Below are positions 14,801 through 25,324 of a DNA stretch of 64,000 bases, in pieces (position 1 is the first letter of the stretch; the number at the start of each line of letters is the position of its first letter). The notes under the pieces are model-generated. The model was not told where the DNA came from. It was given only the letters and a program-made list of their open reading frames with translations, and ran no database searches. A program made the position numbers and the translations under genes. The stretch comes from Parietaria judaica. Its lineage: Eukaryota > Streptophyta > Magnoliopsida > Rosales > Urticaceae. Where the stretch lies: assembly GCA_954871525.1 (NCBI GenBank), contig OX940864.1, forward strand, positions 3,466,001-3,530,000, given 5' to 3'.

Positions 14801-16708
14801 TGATTTTAAAGCTTATACATTGGAATATGAATATAACAAGAGTTTTCATGCAAAAATATGCAAGGATTAAATTGTTGACGAGAAATGCCATAGGAAATGC
14901 TAGCATTTCCTATAGCATTTCTTTATTTTACATTGTTTACGACCTAAAATGTCGAACCAATTGACAAAATAATGATTTTAGTGCTTATACATTGGAGTTT
15001 GAATATAACAAGAGTTCTCATGCAAAAATATGCAAGGATTAAATAGTTGACGAGAAATGCCATAGGAAATGCTATAGCATTTCCTATAGCACTTCTTTAT
15101 TTGACATTTTTTACAACCTTAAATTTTGAACCAATTGAAGAAATAATGATATTAGGGCTTATACATTGTATATTGAATATAACAAGAGTTCTCATGCCAA
15201 AATATGCAAGGATTAAATTGTTGACGAGAAATGCCATAGGAAATGCTATAGCATTTCCTATAGCATTTCTTTATTTTACATTGTTTACGACCTAAAATGT
15301 CTAACCAATTGAAAAAATAATGATTTTAGTGCTTATAAATTGGAATTTGAATATAACAAGCGTTCTCATGCAAAAATATGCAAGGATTAAATTGTTGACG
15401 AGAAATGCCATAGGAAATGCTATAGCATTTCCTATAGCATTTCTTTATTTGACAGTTTTTACAACCTTAAATTTCGAACCAATTAAATAAATAATGATTT
15501 TAGGGCTTATACATTTTAATTTGAATATAACAAGAGTTCTCATGCAAAAATATGCAAGGATTAAATTGTTGACGAGAAATGCCATAGGAAATGCTATAGC
15601 ATTTCCTATAGCATTTCTTTATTTTACATTTTTTACAACCTTAAATTTCGAACCAATTGAAAAAATAATGATTTTAGGGCTTATACATTGGAATTTTAAT
15701 ATAACAAGAGATCTCATGCAAAAATATGCAAAGATTAAATTGTTGACGAGAAATGCCATAGGAAATGCTATAGCATTTCCTATAGCATTTCTTTTTTTGC
15801 CATTTTTTACAACCTTAAATTTCGAACCAAATAAAAAAATAATGATTTTAGGGCTTTTACATTGTAATTTGAATATAACAAGAGTTATCATGCAAAAATA
15901 TGCAAGGATTAAATTGTTGACGAGAAATGCCATAGGAAATGCTATAGCATTTCCTATAGCATTTCTTTATTTGACATTTTTTACAACCTTAAATTTCGAA
16001 CCAATTGAAAAAATAATGATTTTAAAGCTTATACATTGGAATATGAATATAACAAGAGTTTTCATGCAAAAATATGCAAGGATTAAATTGTTGACGAGAA
16101 ATGCCATAGGAAATGCTATATCATTTCCTATAGCATTTCTTTATTTGACATTTTTTACAACCTTAAATTTCGAACCAATTGAAAAAATAATGATTTTAAA
16201 GCTTATACATTGGAATATGAATATAACAAGAGTTTCATGCAAAAATATGCAAGGATTAAATTGTTGACGAGAAATGCCATAGGAAATGCTAGCATTTCCT
16301 ATAGCATTTCTTTATTTTACATTGTTTACGACCTAAAATGTCGAACCAATTGAAAAAATAATGATTTTAGTGCTTATACATTGAAATTTGAATATAACAA
16401 GAGTTCTCATGCAAAAATATGCAAGGATTAAATTGTTGACGAGAAATGCCATAGGAAATGCTATAGCATTTCCTATAGCATTTCTTTATTTGACATTTTT
16501 TACAACCTTAAATTTCGAACCAATTAAATAAATAATGATTTTAGGGCTTATACATTGTAATTTGAATATAACAAGAGTTCTCATGCCAAAATATGCAAGG
16601 ATTAAATTGTTGACGAGAAATGCCATAAGAAATGCTATAGCATTTCCTATAGCATTTCTTTATTTTACATTGTTTACGACCTAAAATGTCTAACCAATTG
16701 AAAAAATA
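11850..16708 (+). repeat. Irregular section of A, B, C and D monomers
   Basis: This stretch has no lasting higher-order period. Private indels include the loss of one T in GAGTTTCATGC near 16.23 kb and a changed A-rich stretch, AAAAATATAGATTTT, near 14.28 kb. The CTAACCAATT tail variant appears near 15.30 and 16.69 kb, about 1,389 bp apart, hinting at a decayed eight-monomer unit. No non-satellite DNA was seen. Confidence 0.8.
12370..12892 (+). repeat. Dispersed fragment of the 1,205-bp HOR
   Basis: Three consecutive monomers match monomers 4-6 of the 6.7-10.1 kb unit: AAATTCCATAGG, then the 175-bp monomer with GCATTTTGCTATAGC, then CTATAGATTTTC with GCCATTTCTTAC. It lies about 2.2 kb beyond the last tandem copy, separated by the 10.1-11.8 kb segment and two further monomers. 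Confidence 0.85.
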
Positions 16709-18550
16709 ATGATTTTAGTGCTTATAAATTGGAATTTGAATATAACAAGCGTTCTCATGCAAAAATATGCAAGGATTAAATTGTTGACGAGAAATGCCAT
16801 AGGAAATGCTATAGCATTTCCTATAGCATTTCTTTATTTGACATTTTTTACAACCTTAAATTTTGAACCAATTGAAAAAATAATGATTTTAGGGCTTATA
16901 CATTGTAATTTGAATATAACAAGAGTTCTCATGCAAAAATATGCAAGGATTAAATTGTTGACGAGAAATGCCATAGGAAATGCTAGCATTTCCTATAGCA
17001 TTTCTTTATTTTACATTGTTTACGACCTAAAATGTCGAACCAATTGAAAAAATAATGATTTTAGTGCTTATACATTGGAATTTGAATATAACAAGAGTTC
17101 TCATGCAAAAATATGCAAGGATTAAATTGTTGACGAGAAATGCCATAGGAAATGCTATAGCATTTCCTATAGCATTTCTTTATTTGACATTTTTTACAAC
17201 CTTAAGTTTCGAACCAATTAAATAAATAATGATTTTAGGGCTTATACATTGTAATTTGAATATAACAAGAGTTCTCATGCAAAAATATGCAAGGATTAAA
17301 TTGTTGACGAGAAATGCCATAGGAAATGCTATAGCATTTCCTATAGCATTTCTTTATTTTACATTGTTTACGACCTAAAATGTCGAACCAATTGAAAAAA
17401 TAATGATTTTAGTGCTTATAAATTGGAATTTGAATATAACAAGCGTTCTCATGCAAAAATATGCAAGGATTAAATTGTTGACGAGAAATGCCATAGGAAA
17501 TGCTATAGCATTTCCTATAGCATTTCTTTATTTGACAATTTTTACAACCTTAAATTTTGAACCAATTGAAAAAATAATGATTTTAGGGCTTATACATTGT
17601 AATTTGAATATAACAAGAGTTGTCATGCAAAAATATGCAAGAATTAAATTGTTGACGAGAAATGCCATATTTCGTATAGCATTTCTTTATTTTACATTGT
17701 TTACGACCTCAAATGTCGAACCAATTGAAAAAATAATGATTTTAGTGCTTATACATTGGAATTTGAATATAACAAGAGTTCTCATGCAAAAATATGCAAG
17801 GATTAAATTGTTGACGAGAAATGCCATAGGAAATGCTATAGCATTTCCTATAGCATTTCTTTATTTGACATTTTTTACAACCTTAAGTTTCGAACCAATT
17901 AAATAAATAATGATTTTAGGGCTTATACATTGTAATTTGAATATAACAAGAGTTCTCATGCAAAAATATGCAAGGATTAAATTGTTGACGAGAAATGCCA
18001 TAGGAAATGCTATAGCATTTCCTATAGCATTTCTTTATTTTACATTGTTTACGACCTAAAATGTCGAACCAATTGAAAAAATAATGATTTTAGTGCTTAT
18101 AAATTGGAATTTGAATATAACAAGCGTTCTCATGCAAAAATATGCAAGGATTAAATTGTTGACGAGAAATGCCATAGGAAATGCTATAGCATTTCCTATA
18201 GCATTTCTTTATTTGACAATTTTTACAACCTTAAATTTTGAACCAATTGAAAAAATAATGATTTTAGGGCTTATACATTGTAATTTGAATATAACAAGAG
18301 TTGTCATGCAAAAATATGCAAGAATTAAATTGTTGACGAGAAATGCCATATTTCGTATAGCATTTCTTTATTTTACATTGTTTACGACCTCAAATGTCGA
18401 ACCAATTGAAAAAATAATGATTTTAGTGCTTATACATTGGAATTTGAATATAACAAGAGTTCTCATGCAAAAATATGCAAGGATTAAATTGTTGACGAGA
18501 AATGCCATAGGAAATGCTATAGCATTTCCTATAGCATTTCTTTATTTTAC
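16709..18550 (+). repeat. Four-monomer HOR, 694 then 681 bp, about 2.7 copies
   Basis: Units start at 16709, 17403 and 18084. Each begins with TTATAAATTGG and CAAGCGTTCTC, and each of the first two closes with an A-core/B-tail hybrid monomer. The second and third copies share a 13-bp-shorter second monomer with the damaged core GCCATATTTCGTATAGC, and CCTCAAATGTCG. The third copy switches to A-D monomers within the monomer starting at 18419. Confidence 0.88.
17229..17402 (+). repeat. Hybrid monomer: A core with B tail
   Basis: The 174-bp monomer has the A core GCTATAGC followed by the B tail TACATTGTTTACGACC. The same combination occurs at 810-983, near 15.2-15.3 kb, at 16535-16708 and at 17910-18083. 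The switch lies between the dyad core and the tail, about 25 bp apart. Confidence 0.85.
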
Positions 18551-20147
18551 ATTTTTTACAACCTTAAATTTCAAACCAATTGAAAAAATAATGATTTTAG
18601 GGCTTATACATTGGAATTTGAATATAACAAGAGATCTCATGCAAAAATATGCAAAGATTAAATTGTTGACGAGAAATGCCATAGGAAATGTTATAGCATT
18701 TCCTATTGCATTTCTTTATTTGCCATTTTTTACAACCTTAAATTTCGAACCAATTAAAAAAATAATGATTTTAGGGCTTATACATTGTAATTTGAATATA
18801 ACAAGAGTTCTCATGCAAAAATATGCAAGGATTAAATTGTTGACGAGAAATGCCATAGGAAATGCTATAGCATTTCCTATAGCATTTCTTTATTTGACAT
18901 TTTTTACAACCTTAAATTTCGAACCAATTGAAAAAATAATGATTTTAAAGCTTATACATTGGAATATGAATATAACAAGAGTTTTCATGCAAAAATATGC
19001 AAGGATTAAATTGTTGACGAAAAATGCCATAGGAAATGCTAGCATTTCCTATAGCATTTCTTTATTTTACATTGTTTACGACCTAAAATGTCGAACCAAT
19101 TGAAAAAATAATGATTTTAGTGCTTATACATTGGAGTTTGAATATAACAAGAGTTCTCATGTAAAAATATGCAAGGATTAAATTGTTGACGAGAAATGCC
19201 ATAGGAAATGTTATAGCATTTCCTATAGCATTTCTTTATTTGACATTTTTTACAACCTTAAATTTTGAACCAATTGAAAAAATAATTATTTTAGGGCTTA
19301 TACATTATAATTTGAATATAACAAGAGTTCTCATGCAAAAATATGCAAGGATTAAATTGTTGACGAGAAATGCCATAGGAAATGCTAGCATTTCCTATAG
19401 CATTTCTTTATTTTACATTGTTTACGACCTAAAATGTCGAACCAATTGAAAAAATAATCATTTTAGTGCTTATAAATTGAAATTTGAATATAACAAGAGT
19501 TCTCATCCAAAAATATGCAAGGATAAAATTGTTGTCGAGAAATGCAATAGGAAATGCTATAGCATTTCCTATAGCATTTCTTTATTTGACATTTTTTACA
19601 ACCTTAAATTTTGAACCAATTGAAAAAATAATGATTTTAGGGCTTATACATTGTAATTTGAATATAACAAGAGTTGTCATGCAAAAATATGCAAGGATTA
19701 AATTGTTGACGAGAAATGCCATAGGAAATGCTAACATTTCCTATAGCATTTCTTTATTTTACATTGTTTACGACCTAAAATGTCGAACCAATTGAAAAAA
19801 TAATGATTTTAGTGCTTATACATTGGAATTTGAATATAACAAGAGTTCTCATGCAAACATATGCAAGGATTAAATTGTTGACGAGAAATGTCATAGGAAA
19901 TGCTATAGCATTTCCTATAGCATTTCTTTATTTGACAGTTTTTACAACCTTAAATTTCGAACCAATTGAAAAAATAATTATTTTGAAACTTATACATTGG
20001 AATATGAATATAACAAGAGTTTTCATAAAAAATATGCAAGGATTAAATTGTTGACGAGAAATGCCATAGGAAATGCTAGCATTTCCTATAGCATTTCTTT
20101 ATTTTACATTGTTTACGACCTAAAATGTCAAACCAATTGAAAAAATA

Positions 20148-20493
20148 ATGATTTTAGTGCTTATACATTGGAATTTGAATATAACAAGAGTTCTCATGCA
20201 AAAATATGCAAGGATTAAATTGTTGACGAGAAATGCCATAGGAAATGCTATAGCATTTCCTATAGCATTTCTTTATTTGACATTTTTTACAACCTTAAAT
20301 TTTGAACCAATTGAAAAAATAATGATTTTAGGGCTTATACATTGTAATTTGAATATAACAAGAGTTCTCATGCAAAAATATGCAAGGATTAAATTGTTGA
20401 CGAGAAATGCCATAGGAAATGCTAGCATTTCCTATAGCATTTCTTTATTTTACATTGTTTACGACCTAAAATGTCGAACCAATTGAAAAAATA
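20148..20493 (+). repeat. Reference A-B dimer (174 + 172 bp), the commonest building block
   Basis: The first monomer (20148-20321, 174 bp) has left part AGTGCTTATACATTGG, core GCTATAGC and tail GACATTTTTTACAACC. The second (20322-20493, 172 bp) has left part AGGGCTTATACATTGT, core GCTAGC and tail TACATTGTTTACGACC then GTCGAACC. In this numbering, the left part of a monomer reflects the type of tail just before it. The two types differ by the 2-bp core change plus about six substitutions in the following 38 bp, while the rest is nearly identical. Repeats of this 346-bp dimer occur throughout, for example 984-1329, 1330-1675 and 43377-43722. Confidence 0.95.
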
Positions 20494-20679
20494 ATGATTT
20501 TAGTGCGTATACATTGGAATTTGAATATAATAAGAGTTCTCATGCAAAAATATGCAAAGATTAAATTGTTGACGAGAAATGCCATAGGAAATGCTATAGC
20601 ATTTCCTATAGCATTTCCTATAGCATTTCTTTATTTGACATTTTTTACAACCTTAAATTTCGAACCAATTGAAAAAATA
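20494..20679 (+). repeat. 186-bp long monomer (one 12-bp sub-unit gained)
   Basis: The core at 20587-20630 holds three tandem copies of the TATAGCATTTC(C/T) unit where a normal A monomer has two. The monomer is exactly 12 bp longer than type A. It is the only such gain I found and mirrors the common 12-bp loss. Confidence 0.92.
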
Positions 20680-20851
20680 ATGATTTGAAAGCTTATACAT
20701 TGGAATATGAATATAACAAGAGTTTTCATGCAAAAATATGCAAGGATTAAATTGTTGACGAGAAATGCCATAGGAAATGCTAGCATTTCCTATAGCATTT
20801 CTTTATTTTACATTGTTTACGACCTAAAATGTCGAACCAATTGAAAAAATA

Positions 20852-23800
20852 ATGATTTTAGTGCTTATACATTGGAATTTGAATAGAACAAGAGTTCTCA
20901 TGCAAAAATATGCAAAGATTAAATTGTTGACGAGAAATGCCATAGGAAATGCTATAGCATTTCCTATAGCATTTCTTTATTTGGCATTTTTTACAACCTT
21001 AAATTTCGAACCAATTGAAAAAATAATGATTTGAAAGCTTATACATTGGAATATGAATATAACAAGAGTTTTCATGCAAAAATATGCAAGGATTAAATTG
21101 TTGACGAGAAATGCCATAGGAAATGCTAGCATTTCCTATAGCATTTCTTTATTTTACATTGTTTACGACCTAAAATGTCGAACCAATTGAAAAAATAATG
21201 ATTTTAGTGCTTATACATTGGATTTTGAATATAACAAGAGTTCTCATGCAAAAATATGCAAGGATTAAATTGTTGACGAGAAATGTCATAGGAAATGCTA
21301 TAGCATTTCCTATAGCATTTCCTTATTTTACATTTTTTACAACCTTAAATTTCGAACGAATTGAAAAAATAATGATTTTAGGGCTTATACATTGGAATTT
21401 GAATATAACAAGAGATCTCATCCAAAAATATGCAAAGATTAAATTGTTGACGAGAAATGCCATAGGAAATGCTATAGCATTTCCTATAGCATTTCTTTAT
21501 TAGCCATTTTTTACAACCTTAAATTTTGAACCAATTAAATAAATAATGATTTTAGGGCTTATACATTGTAATTTGAATATAACAAGAGTTCTCATGCAAA
21601 AATATGCAAGGATTAAATTGTTGACGAGAAATGCCATAGGAAATGCTATAGCATTTCCTATAGCATTTCTTTATTTGGCATTTTTTACAACCTTAAATTT
21701 CGAACCAATTGAAAAAATAATGATTTGAAAGCTTATACATTGGAATATGAATATAACAAGAGTTTTCATGCAAAAATATGCAAGGATTAAATTGTTGACG
21801 AGAAATGCCATAGGAAATGCTAGCATTTCCTATAGCATTTCTTTATTTTACATTGTTTACGACCTAAAATGTCGAACCAATTGAAAAAATAATGATTTTA
21901 GTGCTTATACATTGGAATTTGAATATAACAAGAGTTCTCATGCAAAAATATGAAAGGATTAAATTGTTGACGAGAAATGCCATAGCAAATGCTATAGCAT
22001 TTCCTATAGCATTTCTTTATTTGACATTTTTTACAACCTTAAATTTTGAACCAATTGAAAAAATAATGATTTTAAGGCTTATACATTGTAATTTGAATAT
22101 AACAAGAGTTCTCATGCAAAAATATGCAAGGATTAAATTGTTGACGAGAAATGCCATAGGAAATGCTAGCATTTCCTATAGCATTTCTTTATTTTACATT
22201 GTTTACGACCTAAAATGTCGAACCAATTGAAAAAATAATGATTTTAGTGCTTATAAATTGGAATTTGAATATAACAAGAGTTCTCATGCAAAAATATGCA
22301 AATATTTAATTGTTGACGAGAAATGCCATAGGAAATGCTATAGCATTTCTTTATTTGACATTTTTTACAACCTTAAATTTTGAACCAATTGAAAAAATAA
22401 TGATTTTAGGGCTTATACATTGTAATTTGAATATAACAAGAGTTCTCATGCAAAAATATGCAAGGATTAAATTGTTGACGAGAAATGCCATAGAAAATGC
22501 TAGCATTTCCTATAGCATTTCTTTATTTTACATTGTTTACGACCTAAAATGTCGAACCAATTGAAAAAATAATGATTTTAGTGCTTATAAATTGGAATTT
22601 GAATATAACAAGAGTTCTCATGCAAAAATATGCAAAGATTTAATTGTTGACGAGAAATGCCATAGGAAATGCTATAGCATTTCTTTATTTGACATTTTTT
22701 ACAACCTTAAATTTTGAACCAATTGAAAAAATAATGATTTTAGGGCTTATACATTGTAATTTGAATATAACAAGAGTTCTCATGCAAAAATATGCAAGGA
22801 TTAAATTGTTGACGAGAAATGCCATAGAAAATGCTAGCATTTCCTATAGCATTTCTTTATTTTACATTGTTTACGACCTAAAATGTCGAACCAATTGAAA
22901 AAATAATGATTTTAGGGCTTATACATTGGAATTTTAATATAACAAGAGTTCTCATGCAAAAATATGCAAGGATTAAATTGTTGACGAGAAATGCCATAGG
23001 AAATGCTATAGCATTTCCTATAGCATTTCTTTATTTGACATTTTTAACAACCTTAAATTTTGAACCAATTGAAAAAATAATGATTTTAGGGCATATACAT
23101 TGTAATTTGAATATAACAAGAGTTCTCATGCAAAAATATGCAAGGATTAAATTGTTGACGAGAAATGCCATAGGAAATGCTAGCATTTCCTATAGCATTT
23201 CTTTATTTTACATTGTTTACGACCTAAAATGTCGAACCAATTGAAAAAATAACGATTTAGTGCTTATAAATTGAAATTTGAATATAACAAGAGTTCTCAT
23301 CCAAAAATATGCAAGGATTAAATTGTTGTCGAGAAATGCAATAGGAAATGCTATAGCATTTCCTATAGCATTTCTTTATTTGACATTTTTTACAACCTTA
23401 AATTTTGAACCAATTGAAAAAATAATGATTTTAGGGCTTATACATTGTAATTTGAATATAACAAGAGTTCTCATGCAAAAATATGCAAGGATTAAATTGT
23501 TGACGAGAAATGCCATAGGAAATGCTAGCATTTCCTATAGCATTTCTTTATTTTACATTGTTTACGACCTAAAATGTCGAACCAATTGAAAAAATAATAA
23601 TTTTAGTGCTTATACATTGGAATTTGAATATAACAAGAGTTCTCATGCAAAAATATGCAAGGATTAAATTGTTGACGAGAAATGCCATAGGAAATGCTAT
23701 AGCATTTCCTATAGCATTTCTTTATTTGACATTTTTAACAACCTTAAATTTTGAACCAATTGAAAAAATAATGATTTTAGGGCTTATACATTGTAATTTG

Positions 23801-25324
23801 AATATAACAAGAGTTCTCATGCAAAAATATGCAAGGATTAAATTGTTGACGAGAAATGCCATAGGAAATGCTAGCATTTCCTATAGCATTTCTTTATTTT
23901 ACATTGTTTACGACCTAAAATGTCGAACCAATTGAAAAAATAACGATTTAGTGCTTATAAATTGAAATTTGAATATAACAAGAGTTCTCATCCAAAAATA
24001 TGCAAGGATTAAATTGTTGTCGAGAAATGCAATAGGAAATGCTATAGCATTTCCTATAGCATTTCTTTATTTGACATTTTTTACAACCTTAAATTTTGAA
24101 CCAATTGAAAAAATAATGATTTTAGGGCTTATACATTGTAATTTGAATATAACAAGAGTTCTCATGCAAAAATATGCAAGGATTAAATTGTTGACGAGAA
24201 ATGCCATAGGAAATGCTAGCATTTCCTATAGCATTTCTTTATTTTACATTGTTTACGACCTAAAATGTCGAACCAATTGAAAAAATAATAATTTTAGTGC
24301 TTATACATTGGAATTTGAATATAACAAGAGTTCTCATGCAAAAATATGCAAGGATTAAATTGTTGACGAGAAATGCCATAGGAAATGCTATAGCATTTCC
24401 TATAGCATTTCTTTATTTGACATTTTTAACAACCTTAAATTTTGAACCAATTGAAAAAATAATGATTTTAGGGCTTATACATTGTAATTTGAATATAACA
24501 AGAGTTCTCATGCAAAAATATGCAAGGATTAAATTGTTGACGAGAAATGCCATAGGAAATGCTAGCATTTCCTATAGCATTTCTTTATTTTACATTGTTT
24601 ACGACCTAAAATGTCGAACCAATTGAAAAAATAACGATTTAGTGCTTATAAATTGAAATTTGAATATAACAAGAGTTCTCATCCAAAAATATGCAAGGAT
24701 TAAATTGTTGTCGAGAAATGCAATAGGAAATGCTATAGCATTTCCTATTGCATTTCTTTATTTGACATTTTTTACAACCTTAAATTTTGAACCAATTGAA
24801 AAAATAATGATTTTAGGGCTTATACATTGTAATTTGAATATAACAAGAGTTCTCATGCAAAAATATGCAAGGATTAAATTGTTGACGAGAAATGCCATAG
24901 GAAATGCTAGCATTTCCTATAGCATTTCTTTATTTTACATTGTTTACGACCTAAAATGTCGAACCAATTGAAAAAATAATGATTTTAGTGCTTATACATT
25001 GGAATTTGAATATAACAAGAGTTCTCATGCAAAAATATGCAAGGATTAAATTGTTGACGAGAAATGTCATAGGAAATGCTATAGCATTTCCTATAGCATT
25101 TCTTTTTTTGACATTTTTTACAACCTTAAATTTCGAACCAATTAAATAAATAATGATTTTAGGGCTTATACATTGTAATTTGAATATAACAAGAGTTCTC
25201 ATGCAAAAATATGCAAGGATTAAATTGTTGACGAGAAATGCCATAGGAAATGCTAGCATTTCCTATAGCATTTCTTTATTTTACATTGTTTACGACCTAA
25301 AATGTCGAACCAATTGAAAAAATA
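20852..25324 (+). repeat. 4,473-bp unit (26 monomers), copy 1
   Basis: It is made of 13 dimers starting at 20852, 21198, 21546, 21892, 22238, 22572, 22906, 23252, 23597, 23943, 24288, 24634 and 24979, whose lengths sum to 4,473. Markers are GAATAGAACAAGAG in the first monomer, TTGGATTTTGAAT, CGAACGAATTG, TCATCCAAAAATATGC, TATGAAAGG and GCAAATATTTAATTG. All recur 4,473 bp later. Confidence 0.93.
22906..24978 (+). repeat. 691-bp four-monomer HOR, three copies
   Basis: Period markers at 23278, 23969 and 24660, and at 23606 and 24297, are 691 bp apart. Lengths are 174, 172, 173 and 172; the 173 comes from AACGATTTAGTGC with one T fewer. Other markers are TTATAAATTGAAATTTG, TCATCCAAAAATATG, GTTGTCGAGAAATGCAATAGG and CATTTTTAACAACC. 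The first copy has GGGCATATAC. Confidence 0.92.

Larger units (their letters stand above)
18551..20851 (+). repeat. Irregular section leading into the 4,473-bp duplication
   Basis: A, D, C and B monomers without a clear period. Private changes include CATGTAAAAATATG near 19.16 kb and a damaged C monomer, TTCATAAAAAATATG, near 20.03 kb. The 186-bp monomer lies here. No non-satellite sequence. Confidence 0.8.

Noticed and set aside
20218..20270. Bacterial-like promoter: TTGACG followed 17 bp or so later by TATAGC
   Set aside because: It occurs in every A monomer, has a weak second hexamer, and the array is eukaryotic satellite DNA. It is a by-product of the dyad sequence.
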